From Actinomadura sp. KC216 (GTDB lineage Bacteria > Actinomycetota > Actinomycetes > Streptosporangiales > Streptosporangiaceae), in assembly GCF_004348535.1 (NCBI RefSeq), contig NZ_SMJX01000013.1, positions 1 to 57,271 on the forward strand: 57,271 nucleotides of DNA, in the 5' to 3' direction. This document shows, piece after piece, positions 40,849-49,254 of this stretch (positions are counted from its first letter, which is position 1; every line of letters starts with the position of its first letter). A program made the translations under genes and the position numbers. The notes under the pieces were generated by a model. That model worked only from the letters and a program-made list of their open reading frames with translations, did not search any database and was not told the DNA's origin.

Positions 40849-42131
40849 CAGGAGAGTTCGAACTTCATGTGCTTGACGCCGTTGACGAAGTTCGACCAGA
40901 GCCCGTCGGGTTCGCCGACGCTGCGGATGCCGGGATACCGGGTGAGCAGCTCGTGGAACATCACCTTGATCTCCTGTTTCGCCAGGTTGGTGCCCAGGCA
41001 GTAGTGCGGGCCGTGGCCTCCGAAACCGACGTGCGGGTTGGGGTTCCGGGTGATGTCGAAGGTGTCGGGGTCGTCGAAGACGGCGCCGTCCCTGTTGGCC
41101 GACGGGTAGAAGAGCAGGACCTTGTCCCCGGCGCGGTACTGGTGGCCGTTCATCTCGTGGTCGCGCGTCAGGGTGCGCCGGAACTGGATGACCGGGGACG
41201 TGAAGCGGATGATCTCGTCCACGGCCCCCGGCAGGTGGCGGTCGAGGTCGGACAGCAGGATCTCGCGCTGCCCGGGATGGTCGGTGAGGAGCCGCAGGCC
41301 GTGGGCGATGGCCGTCCGGGTCGTCTCGGCACCGGCCACCACGAGCAGGATGAAGAACGATCCCAGCTCCTGGCGGGTCAGCCGTTCCCCGTCGATATTG
41401 GCGTTGACCAGCATCGACGTCAGATCGCCGGTGGGCGCCCTGCGGCGCTCGCGGGCGAGGCTCGACCCCAGGCGGTGCAGCCGATGCCCCGCGGCCCACC
41501 ACTTCTTCATCATCCGCACCGTGGAGCGCGTCGTCAGGTCGACCTCCGTGCCGAGGTACTCCGGGTCGTAGCCGGCGAGGATGACGTTGGTCTGCGCCAG
41601 GATCTCCTCGTGGCGGCCGTCGTCGATGCCCATCAGCCGGCAGATGACCCGCACCGGGAGCTGCGCCGCGACCTGGGTGACGAAGTCATGGCAGCCGGCG
41701 GTCTCGATCCGGTCCACGATCTGCCGGGCGGTGTCGGAGATGTAGCCGTCCAGCTCCTCGAGCTTGCGCGGGGTGAAGCTGCGCGACACGATGCGCCGCA
41801 TCCGCGCATGGCGCGGATCGTCCATGTTGATCATGGATCCGAAGTAGCGCGCGGTGACGCGCGGCATGTCCACCACGGTGTTGGCGCACGGCTCGCTGCT
41901 GAAGACCTCGGCGTTGCGGCTGGCCTCGACGACGTCCTCGTACCGGGTCAGGGCGTAGTAGCCGGCGCCCTTCTTCATCAGCGGGAAGTGCGGCTCGGCG
42001 AAGAAGGCGGGCTTCTCCTGCGAGCGCAGCAGCGCGAAGGCGGCGTTGCGTTCCTCGTACGGCAGCTTCCAGAAGTCGAAGCTCGACAGGTCTATTTCGG
42101 AGACGTCCGAGAACTCCGGGGCGGACATCAT
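40848..42131 (-). CDS. Cytochrome P450
   Basis: This 427-aa bacterial P450 has the I-helix VVAGAETTRTA, the K-helix ExxR as EIIR, and the haem loop FGGHGPHYCLGTNLAKQE with the proximal Cys. The acid-alcohol pair of the I-helix is GAETT, so ordinary oxygen activation is expected. It sits between the acyl ligase (37 bp) and the sugar dehydrogenase (overlapping) and should oxidise a late intermediate or a prenyl side chain. No ferredoxin or reductase gene is encoded nearby. ATG 42131 has AGGGAG at 6 bp; the second Met codon directly follows. Confidence 0.92.
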   Translation of the reverse strand: MMSAPEFSDVSEIDLSSFDFWKLPYEERNAAFALLRSQEKPAFFAEPHFPLMKKGAGYYALTRYEDVVEASRNAEVFSSEPCANTVVDMPRVTARYFGSMINMDDPRHARMRRIVSRSFTPRKLEELDGYISDTARQIVDRIETAGCHDFVTQVAAQLPVRVICRLMGIDDGRHEEILAQTNVILAGYDPEYLGTEVDLTTRSTVRMMKKWWAAGHRLHRLGSSLARERRRAPTGDLTSMLVNANIDGERLTRQELGSFFILLVVAGAETTRTAIAHGLRLLTDHPGQREILLSDLDRHLPGAVDEIIRFTSPVIQFRRTLTRDHEMNGHQYRAGDKVLLFYPSANRDGAVFDDPDTFDITRNPNPHVGFGGHGPHYCLGTNLAKQEIKVMFHELLTRYPGIRSVGEPDGLWSNFVNGVKHMKFELS

Positions 42132-42168
42132 CGATCACTCCCTCTCGTGCAGATACCGGGCGCGCGCG

Positions 42169-43779
42169 TCACGTCCACGCTCCGGTGCCGAACGTTTCGG
42201 AGGTGCCGAGGAGCCGCTCCCTGAGCTCGGGCCGCCGCACCTTCCAGGTGCCGGTGCGGGGGAACTCCTCCCACCCGATGACCTTGGGCTCCTCCATCGG
42301 CGGGAGGTCCTTGGTCGCGGCGGCCCACGCGTCCGCGTCCAGGTCTCCGGTGGAGGTGCTGACGACCGGTACGGGACGGCGTCCGGGCACGCCGAGGACG
42401 ACGACCTCGGTGGTGTGCGGCAGCCGGTCCAGCAGCAGGCTCTCGACCTCGATGCCGCTCATGTCCGGCAGGACGTCCACTTCCCGGTCGATCAGGACGA
42501 TCTTCCCGGTCCGGGTCCGCACCCCGATGTCGCCGGTGTTCCAGTAGCCGTCCCATTCCTTCTCGGCGTGCCGGTCGGGCTCACCGAGATAGGTGAGGCA
42601 CCGCCCCTTGGTGCGGACGAGCAGGATGCCCTGCCGCCCGCGCCGGACCGGCCGCCGGGTCTGGGGATCCACCACGCGCACCTTCGTGACCAGCGGTATC
42701 GGCCGTCCGACATCGCTCGTCACCGCGCCGGCGCCGGAGTCGCCCACCGAGCGCCTGGTGTAGACGCCGAGGGTGACCGGGCCGGTCTCGCTCTGGCCCC
42801 AGCTCTGCCCCCACACCACCCCGCGGCGGCCGGCGGCGGCCAGGAACGTGCGGACGGTGCGGGGGTGGACGAGGTCGAACGTGTTGACGTAGGCGCGGAT
42901 CCGCGCGAACAGCTCCGGGTGATCGTCGGGCAGCGCCTCCCACCGCTGGAAGATGTTCGGGCACGCCTCCAGCGTGGTCGGCGGGTGGGCGCGCAGGGTG
43001 CTCACCACGCTCTCCGGGTCGGAGTCGGCGAGCACCACGGCCTTGGCCGGCGGGAGGCCGAGCTGGGCGAACGCCCACACCGCGCTGCGGCCGTGGACGA
43101 AGGCGATGCACGCGGCGATGGTGTCGTCCGGCCGCGTGGACAGGAACGGGATGCGCATCGTCTCGAGCTTGGTGATGACGCCGCCCAGGGTGTTCGCCGA
43201 GTGCACCACCAGCTTGGGCACGCCCGTCGTCCCGGACGTGTGGGTGCAGATCATCGGTTCGTCGTCGGCGGCCGGACGCGGCGGGGGGACGGTGGCGTCC
43301 ATCAGGCCGGTCAGCCTCGGGGCGGCGGCGGTCCCCGTGCCCGCCCCGACGCTGAGAACGCGGTGACCGGCGCCGTCCAGCGGGGCGCCCTCCTTCTCCG
43401 CGCGCTCCAGCACCCCGTCTCCGGCGATCACGACCGTGGGTTCGAGGCGGCCGAGCATCGCGTGCAGCGCGGCCGGACGCACCGTGTGGGAGATCATCGC
43501 GGGCAGCGCGCCGATCCGGGCCGCCGCCGCGGCGAGGAGCACCACGTCGAAGTGGTTGGACTTGCAGATGCCCACGCGGTCACCGGCCCCCACCCCGGCC
43601 GCGGCGAGCCCGGCGGAGGCGCGCTCGACCAGGTCGGCGAGCCGGTCGACGGTGTAGGTGGTGCCGCCGTCCGGATCCAGGTCGAAGGGCCGGCTGAGCT
43701 CGAAGACGGGCGCCGCCGCCCCCCGGTGCGCCGCGAAGAGCAGACCGAGGTTCTTGGGGTTCTTGCGCTTGCGGGACAT
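42169..43779 (-). CDS. Adenylate-forming acyl/aryl ligase
   Basis: This 536-aa ANL enzyme has MICTHTSGTTGVPKLVVHS (A3), WGQSWGQSETG (A5), YWNTGDIG (A7), LIDREVDVLPDMSGIEVES (A8) and GTWKVRRPELRE with the A10 Lys. The A8 region departs from the common GRxDD form (DREVD), so its substrate class is unclear. It may make an acyl-CoA or an acyl adenylate for amide formation. It lies in the operon between the UbiA and P450 genes (34 and 37 bp gaps). Together with the two ligases at the left end, the A-T protein and the benzoate-type ligase, it is the fifth adenylating enzyme of the window. Confidence 0.82.
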   Translation of the reverse strand: MSRKRKNPKNLGLLFAAHRGAAAPVFELSRPFDLDPDGGTTYTVDRLADLVERASAGLAAAGVGAGDRVGICKSNHFDVVLLAAAAARIGALPAMISHTVRPAALHAMLGRLEPTVVIAGDGVLERAEKEGAPLDGAGHRVLSVGAGTGTAAAPRLTGLMDATVPPPRPAADDEPMICTHTSGTTGVPKLVVHSANTLGGVITKLETMRIPFLSTRPDDTIAACIAFVHGRSAVWAFAQLGLPPAKAVVLADSDPESVVSTLRAHPPTTLEACPNIFQRWEALPDDHPELFARIRAYVNTFDLVHPRTVRTFLAAAGRRGVVWGQSWGQSETGPVTLGVYTRRSVGDSGAGAVTSDVGRPIPLVTKVRVVDPQTRRPVRRGRQGILLVRTKGRCLTYLGEPDRHAEKEWDGYWNTGDIGVRTRTGKIVLIDREVDVLPDMSGIEVESLLLDRLPHTTEVVVLGVPGRRPVPVVSTSTGDLDADAWAAATKDLPPMEEPKVIGWEEFPRTGTWKVRRPELRERLLGTSETFGTGAWT

Positions 43780-43813
43780 GGTCGCCTCTCTTCACGGCGC
43801 TCAGGTAGGAGGA

Positions 43814-44740
43814 TCAGCGAATGATGATCAGGTTGGCGACGCACAGGCCCGCGACCCCGCACCGCAGGGCGGTGATCCCGAGCTTGCGGGCGGCGAGCGC
43901 GTTGAAGGTGGTGAACCAGCCGTGGAACTGCCGGAAGCGCATCGCCAGCAGCGGCAGCAGCGCCACGGCGAGCAGGGGCTCGGCCGACGCGCCGAAGCCG
44001 ATCGCGGTGAGCTCGGCCGCCAGCAGCGCGGCGAGGAACAGGCGGTAGTTCTGGCGGGAGACGGCCGTCGCGACGTTCTTCCGCCGCGCCAGGCGGTCCC
44101 CTTCGATGTCGTTGAGGTTGGAGTAGGCGGAGATGAGCACGCTCCACAGCCCGAACAGCACCGCTTCCGGCACCACGAGGCGCCACGGTGTCCCGGTCAG
44201 CAGCGCGGCCGGGATGATGATCGTCAGCGCGGGGCTGAGGAAGAGGATAATCTCCTGCCCCCAGCGGTAGCTCAGCCGCAGGCCGTAGGAGTACTGCACG
44301 CTGCCCACGACGACCACCGCCATGAGCCCGGCGGCATAGGCGGGCCGCTGCGGAGCGACCGCGAACGCCGAGGCCAGCAGGACGACCGCGCCCAGCGTCA
44401 TCGCGTACCCGAAGCGCACCGCCTCCGCCACCGACAGCTCCCCGACCAGGAGCGGTTTGCGTTTGACGGATCTGAGGGCCGCCTGGTCCGGGGCGTAGTT
44501 GCGGTTGTCGCTGCCGTCCCGGAAGCCCGTCACGTCGTCGAAGGCGACCGTCGCCGCGACGGTCAGTACCCAGGCGAGGGTGAGGAGCAGCAGCACCGCC
44601 AGCTCGCGCGCGCCCAGCCGGTCAGGGCGGCCGATCAGCGTCCAGGCCACCAGGCTGGAGAGGTAGAAGTCGAAGAACGCCAGCTTCGCCAGCCGCGCGT
44701 ACGCGCTCAGCCTGCCGCTCAGGGACCGGGTCGCCGTCAT
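43814..44740 (-). CDS. UbiA-family prenyltransferase
   Basis: This 308-aa integral membrane protein has about eight or nine helices. It would attach an isoprenoid chain to an aromatic or other small acceptor. The two acidic motifs are VAFDDVTGFRDGSDN (where the usual NDxxDxxxD is altered) and YSNLNDIEGDRLARRKN, which fits the second DxxxD motif well. The diphosphate donor is probably supplied by the polyprenyl synthase encoded divergently at 48176. UbiA relatives accept 4-hydroxybenzoate, homogentisate, dihydroxynaphthoate or p-aminobenzoate, so an amino-aryl acceptor from region 2 is possible. The ATG overlaps the stop of the methyltransferase gene (ATGA). Confidence 0.87.
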   Translation of the reverse strand: MTATRSLSGRLSAYARLAKLAFFDFYLSSLVAWTLIGRPDRLGARELAVLLLLTLAWVLTVAATVAFDDVTGFRDGSDNRNYAPDQAALRSVKRKPLLVGELSVAEAVRFGYAMTLGAVVLLASAFAVAPQRPAYAAGLMAVVVVGSVQYSYGLRLSYRWGQEIILFLSPALTIIIPAALLTGTPWRLVVPEAVLFGLWSVLISAYSNLNDIEGDRLARRKNVATAVSRQNYRLFLAALLAAELTAIGFGASAEPLLAVALLPLLAMRFRQFHGWFTTFNALAARKLGITALRCGVAGLCVANLIIIR

Positions 44741-45549
44741 CGGCCCGGATCCTGTTTGCGGCCGATGACGGAGACCATCACCTGGCTCAGCCAGTGATAG
44801 TCCGGATCGAGCAGCAGCGCGCGGGCGTCCGCGAGCTGCTCGCCGGAGACGAGACCGGCCGCCGTCATCTTCGGGCCCAGGTATTCGAGCCACAGCAGGT
44901 AGTTCTCGGCCTCCTCGCTGCCGCCGCGGATCACCCGCACCCGGCCGTCGGCCACGATGTCGGTGAACCCGGCCCGGGTGAGGGCGGTGATGTCACCCTG
45001 GCCTCCGTGGTCGTCGAACCCCGCCTGGGCCATGATCTGGTAGCCCGCGGACTTGACCGCCGCGAGCGCGTCGTTCCGGACCGTCCCGCGGAAGACGGGG
45101 CTGGGGTCGGTGTCCTCCACGTACAGCACGCCGCCCGGGCGCAGGGCCTTCGCGAGCCGCCGCACCACCGCCTCCCTGTCCGCCATGTGCTGGAGCAGCA
45201 TGCGCGCGTGGACGAGATCGAACGTCCCGGCGGGCAGGTCGTCGGAGCGCACGTCGTGCCGCCGCACCTCCACGCCGTGCTCGGAGAGCCAGTCGAGGCG
45301 CTCGGTGACCAGGTCCCCGGCGACCACCCGGCCGCCGGGCCCGACGCGGTCGGCGAGCCATCTGGCGATGGAGCCGCAACCGCCGCCCACCTCCAGGCAG
45401 TGCCAGCCCTCGCCGACGCCCAGCGTCTCGAAGTGCTGGATGGTCCCCGGGTCCCAGATGGCCTGGTTGGCCAGCAGCCGCCGGGTCTCGAGCCGCCAGC
45501 CGGAGTCGTAGACGTAGCGCGTGCCCTCGGAGGCCTTCACGGGAGTCAT
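44737..45549 (-). CDS. Class I SAM-dependent methyltransferase
   Basis: This 270-aa enzyme has motif I CLEVGGGCGSIARWLADRV, motif II RVVAGDL and the post-motif ALRPGGVLYVEDTD. It overlaps both neighbours by 4 bp (DegT aminotransferase upstream, UbiA downstream). Its tight link to the prenyltransferase suggests methylation of the aromatic acceptor, of the prenylated product, or of the amino sugar made by the DegT enzymes. Methylation of the prenyl diphosphate itself, as known in some meroterpenoid pathways, cannot be excluded. Confidence 0.84.
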   Translation of the reverse strand: MTPVKASEGTRYVYDSGWRLETRRLLANQAIWDPGTIQHFETLGVGEGWHCLEVGGGCGSIARWLADRVGPGGRVVAGDLVTERLDWLSEHGVEVRRHDVRSDDLPAGTFDLVHARMLLQHMADREAVVRRLAKALRPGGVLYVEDTDPSPVFRGTVRNDALAAVKSAGYQIMAQAGFDDHGGQGDITALTRAGFTDIVADGRVRVIRGGSEEAENYLLWLEYLGPKMTAAGLVSGEQLADARALLLDPDYHWLSQVMVSVIGRKQDPGR

Positions 45550-46658
45550 TCGAAGAACTCGCAGACGGAGTCGGCGATGTACTCGACCTGCGCGTCGGAC
45601 AGGTGCGGCCAGATCGGGATCGCCAGGTTGCGGGCGCTGACCAGCTCGGCGTTCGGCCAGGACCGCCCGGGCGCCGCGATCGCCGAGAAGGCGGGCTGGC
45701 GCGGCAGCGGCACCGGGTAGTAGATGTGCGTGCCGATCTCGCGCTCGGTGAGGTAGGCGCGCAGGTCTTCACGCCGCTCCACCAGCAGGGAGTAGACGTA
45801 GTAGCAGCGCCCGTTGCGGCCCGCCGGCGGAGGGGTCAGCCCCCGGTCCGCCAGCCCGGAGAAGCGCTCGGAGTAGTAGTCGGCGATCTGGGCGCGCCGC
45901 TCCAGCCGTCCGGCGAAGCCGGGCAGCCGGTGCAGCTGGAAGCGCGCGATGGCCTCGTCGAGCCGGCTGTTGTAGCCGACCCGGTGGTGCAGGAAGCGGT
46001 TGACGCCGTCCTGGCCGTGGTTGCGCAGCTGCCGGACGGCGGTGGCGAGGCCCGTGTCGTCGGTGAAGACCATGCCGCCTTCGCCGGCGGTGCCGAACGC
46101 CTTGACCTGGAAGAAGGAGACGACTCCGAGGTCGCCCCAGCGGCCGGCCTGGAGCCCGTCCAGCACGGCCCCCTGGGCGACGGCGGCGTCCTCGATCAGC
46201 GCGACGGACCGGCGCTCGGCGATCTCCCGGAAGCGCGGCATGTCGGCCATGATCGAGAAGACGTGGGCGGGCATGATCGCGCGCGTCCGGTCGCCGATGA
46301 GGCTTTCGGTGTGGCCCGGATCCATGACCATCGTCAGCGGGTCGACGTCGGCGAACACGACCGTCGCCCCCAGGTTGGCGACGGTGCTGGCCACCGGCTG
46401 GCAGCAGAACGCCGGGACGACGACCTCGTCGCCGGGCCCGATGTCCAGGGCGTGCACCGACAGCGTGAGCGCGCCGGTGCCGCTGGCGCACGCGATGACG
46501 TGCCGCGCACCCGTCTGTTCCGCGATGGCCCGCTCAAGCTCCGCGGTCGCCTTGCCCAGGATGAGCTTCTCGTCCTGCGAGGTCCCGAGCTGGTAGAGGA
46601 TGTCGAGCATCGCCTTGCGGTCGACCTCGAACAGGTCCGGGGGGAAGAAGGGGATCAC
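45546..46658 (-). CDS. DegT/DnrJ/EryC1 aminotransferase (second of tandem pair)
   Basis: This 370-aa PLP enzyme has ACASGTGALTLSVHALDIGPGDEVVVPAFCC, IEDAAVAQGA (PLP-ring region) and VVSFFQVKAFGTAGEGGMV with the Schiff-base Lys. The family adds amino groups to keto sugars, cyclitols or the AHBA ring precursor. The GTG start at 46658 overlaps the stop of the first DegT gene (GTGA) and has AGGAG before it. The two DegT enzymes differ a lot, so they probably act at different positions or on different substrates. Its neighbours in the operon are the methyltransferase and, further on, the UDP-sugar dehydrogenase. Confidence 0.9.
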   Translation of the reverse strand: MIPFFPPDLFEVDRKAMLDILYQLGTSQDEKLILGKATAELERAIAEQTGARHVIACASGTGALTLSVHALDIGPGDEVVVPAFCCQPVASTVANLGATVVFADVDPLTMVMDPGHTESLIGDRTRAIMPAHVFSIMADMPRFREIAERRSVALIEDAAVAQGAVLDGLQAGRWGDLGVVSFFQVKAFGTAGEGGMVFTDDTGLATAVRQLRNHGQDGVNRFLHHRVGYNSRLDEAIARFQLHRLPGFAGRLERRAQIADYYSERFSGLADRGLTPPPAGRNGRCYYVYSLLVERREDLRAYLTEREIGTHIYYPVPLPRQPAFSAIAAPGRSWPNAELVSARNLAIPIWPHLSDAQVEYIADSVCEFFE

Positions 46659-47854
46659 GTGCCGCTCCTTCCGGCGTGGCCGGCGTAGAACGAGCCGATG
46701 GCGTCGCAGACCAGGTCGACGTCCGCGTCGGACATGTCGGGATAGAACGGCAGGGCCACCGTCCGCTCGCAGGCGCGTTCGGCATGGGGGAAGTCGCCCT
46801 TGACGTGCCCCAGCTCGGCGAAGCAGGGCTGCAGGTGCAGCGGGATCGGGTAGTACACCTCGGTGCCGATCCCCTGCTCGGTCAGGTGGCGGACGAGGTC
46901 GTCCCGCCGCTCGACCTCGATGACGTACACGTAGAACACCGGGTTCGTCGTGGCCTCCCGGCTCGCGATCACCGGTACCCGGGTGACGCCCGGGGCGTCC
47001 CGCAGCCGTTCGGTGTAGGCGGCGGCGAGCTCGGCCCGGCGCCGGATCTGCGCGTCCAGATTCTCGAGCTTTCCGAGGAGGACGGCCGCCTGGATGTCGT
47101 CCATCTTGCTGTTCGTGCCGGAGATCCCCGACAGGTTGGAGATCCCCGCGATGTGGTCGATGGTCTTGCCCATCCGGCCGTGGTGGCGGAGGATGCCCGC
47201 CAGGCGCGCGGTCTCGTCGTCGTCGGTGAGGATCATCCCCGCGTCGCCGAGCGCCCCGAGCGTCTTGGTCGGGAAGAACGACAGCACGCCGCCGGTGCCG
47301 AGGAGCCCGGCGTGCACCCCGTTCCAGCGCATCCCGATGGCTTCGGCGCTGTCCTCGACCATCAGCAGCCCGTGCCGGTCGGTGATCGCGGACAGGGCGT
47401 CCATGTCCGCCATCTGGGTGAACAGGTGGACGGGCATGACCGCGCGGGTCCTGCCGGTCACCACCGACTCGACGGACGCGGGGTCCATGAGGTACGTCTC
47501 GGGATCGATGTCGGCGAAGATCGGGCGGCCCCGTGCCAGGACGACCGAGGTGGCCGACGCCACGAAACTGAAGGCCGGGACGACGACCCCCTCGCCGGGG
47601 GCCAGGCCCGCGGCCCGCAGCAGGAGGATCAGCGCGTCGGTCCCGCTGTTGACCGCGATCGCGTGCCGGGCCCCGGTATAGGCGGCCATGGCCCGCTCGA
47701 ACTCGGCGACCTTCCGGCCGTGCGAGAACTTCCCGCGGTCGAACACGTCCTCCACATGCCCGCTGATCAGCGGCCACACGTCCCGGAACGATTCAGCCTG
47801 CCCAAAAAATGACACTCCCCTTTGTTTGCGGGAGGGCGCTGCCGTGCCACTCAT
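46655..47854 (-). CDS. DegT/DnrJ/EryC1 aminotransferase (first of tandem pair)
   Basis: This 399-aa PLP enzyme has AVNSGTDALILLLRAAGLAPGEGVVVPAFSF, VEDSAEAIG and LSFFPTKTLGALGDAGMI with the PLP Lys. It looks like a sugar 3- or 4-aminotransferase (WbpE/DesV-like pattern). A C3 aminotransferase next to a UDP-sugar 6-dehydrogenase and Gfo/Idh dehydrogenases recalls the WbpA-WbpB-WbpE route to UDP-diaminouronic acids and also the kanosamine/AHBA logic. It is the first gene of the nine-gene minus-strand operon. ATG 47854 is favoured by GGGAG at 6 bp; ATG 47875 is an in-frame alternative. Confidence 0.9.
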   Translation of the reverse strand: MSGTAAPSRKQRGVSFFGQAESFRDVWPLISGHVEDVFDRGKFSHGRKVAEFERAMAAYTGARHAIAVNSGTDALILLLRAAGLAPGEGVVVPAFSFVASATSVVLARGRPIFADIDPETYLMDPASVESVVTGRTRAVMPVHLFTQMADMDALSAITDRHGLLMVEDSAEAIGMRWNGVHAGLLGTGGVLSFFPTKTLGALGDAGMILTDDDETARLAGILRHHGRMGKTIDHIAGISNLSGISGTNSKMDDIQAAVLLGKLENLDAQIRRRAELAAAYTERLRDAPGVTRVPVIASREATTNPVFYVYVIEVERRDDLVRHLTEQGIGTEVYYPIPLHLQPCFAELGHVKGDFPHAERACERTVALPFYPDMSDADVDLVCDAIGSFYAGHAGRSGT

Positions 47855-48175
47855 CCTCAACTCCCAGCGGCCCATGAAACAGCCGAACGCATCGAAGTGT
47901 CATTGGATGCGGCTCACGTTAAGTCATCGCATCTGAACGATCCATAGCAGTCGTATAGCAATATCTGGGCAGCCATAGCAGGCCATGGCAGGACCGTTCA
48001 CAGGCGACCATTAGTCTGCTATTGCTCCGGCACTTTGGTTGACATGATCACCGGCGGCCTTGCAAGCTGAGGTGGTTATTTCCAGCATGACAGCCGATAG
48101 TCGTCGGGGAGTCGGAAAGGTGGAGGCGTTCCCAGGCTAGGTGAGCTTTTCGTTCCAGAAAGGCATGACACGGCA
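47855..48175. promoter_or_regulatory. Divergent promoter of the two region-4 operons with phased ATAGCA repeats
   Basis: These 321 bp separate the nine-gene minus operon from the seven-gene plus operon. ATAGCA-like hexamers start at 47944, 47955, 47975 and (as ATGGCA) 47985, at intervals of 11, 20 and 10 bp, so all face the same side of the helix. A reverse copy, CTGCTAT, lies at 48016-48022. TTGACA at 48039-48044 is a possible -35 element for the plus operon, but I see no good -10 at 17 bp. The region is AT-richer than the genes. Confidence 0.6.
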
Positions 48176-49240
48176 ATGTCGACCACACGTTCCGCGGCCT
48201 CGGCCGACGTCAGGACGGCACGGGAGCACCTCGTCCGGGGCGCCGAACAACGGATCCATCGGCTGCTCGCCGCGGAAGTCGCGAAATGGTCCTCGCTGGG
48301 GCACGGGTCCACCGATCTCGTGGCGGCCGTCCAGCGCATGATGGACGCCGGCGGCAAGCGGCTGCGGCCGGCGTTCTGCGTGGCGGGATACCTGGCGGCG
48401 GGCGGCGATCCGGAGCGGGCGGACGAGATCGTGGACGCCGCGGCCGCCGTCGAACTGCTGCACGTGTTCGCGCTCATCCACGACGACGTCCTCGACAACT
48501 CGCCCGTCCGGCGCGGTGTCGAGACCATCCACGTCACCTACGGGCGGGAGCACCAGGACAGGGGGCTGACCGGCGACCCGCGCCGCTACGGCGAGGGCGT
48601 CGCGATCCTGGCCGGCGACCTCTCGCACGCCTATGCCGACGGCCTGGCCGCCCGGTTGCCCGCCGCCGCCCGCGAGGTGTGGGCCGAGCTGCGCGCGGAG
48701 ATGATCGTCGGGCAGTTCATGGACGTGCGGGCCGCGGCCGAGTCGCTGATGGACACGGGGCTCGCCCGCTGGATCGCCGTGTGCAAGTCCGGGCACTACA
48801 CCATCCACCGCCCGCTCGCGCTCGGCGCCGCCGTCGCCGGGCGCACCGACCTCGACGAGCTCTTCCGCCGGTACGGGACGTGGGTCGGCGAGGCGTTCCA
48901 GCTCCGCGACGACCTGATCGATCTGACCGGGGACAGCGCCGTGACCGGCAAGCCGACCGGGCAGGACACGGCCGGGTACAAGATGACGCTGCTGCTCACG
49001 CTGGCCGCCGAACGCGACCACCGGGTGCGCGACCTCGTCCGGCGCCCCGGCAGGGACCGGCCCGCGGCGGCGGACCTGCACACCCTGCTCCGCGAGAGCG
49101 GCGTCGCCGTCCAGGTGGAGCATCTGATCGGCGAGCTGGTCGGCAAGGCGTCCGCCCTGCTCCACGACGCGCCGTTACCCCCGCCGTGGCGCGCCGAACT
49201 CATCGAGATGGCGCACCACGTCGCCTACCGCGACCGTTGA
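48176..49240 (+). CDS. Polyprenyl diphosphate synthase (FPP/GGPP type)
   Basis: This 354-aa trans-isoprenyl synthase has the first Asp-rich motif LIHDDVLDNSPVRRG and the second QLRDDLIDLTGD. GGKRLRP marks the IPP-binding site. It condenses IPP with an allylic diphosphate to give a C15-C20 (possibly longer) chain. The residue five before the first DDxxD is Phe, as in many actinomycete GGPP synthases, so chain length cannot be settled by eye. It is the first gene of the plus operon and the obvious donor source for the UbiA enzyme across the promoter. Codon 334 (49175-49177) is TTA. Confidence 0.9.
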   Translation: MSTTRSAASADVRTAREHLVRGAEQRIHRLLAAEVAKWSSLGHGSTDLVAAVQRMMDAGGKRLRPAFCVAGYLAAGGDPERADEIVDAAAAVELLHVFALIHDDVLDNSPVRRGVETIHVTYGREHQDRGLTGDPRRYGEGVAILAGDLSHAYADGLAARLPAAAREVWAELRAEMIVGQFMDVRAAAESLMDTGLARWIAVCKSGHYTIHRPLALGAAVAGRTDLDELFRRYGTWVGEAFQLRDDLIDLTGDSAVTGKPTGQDTAGYKMTLLLTLAAERDHRVRDLVRRPGRDRPAAADLHTLLRESGVAVQVEHLIGELVGKASALLHDAPLPPPWRAELIEMAHHVAYRDR

Positions 49241-49254
49241 GGCGGACCGGACCC

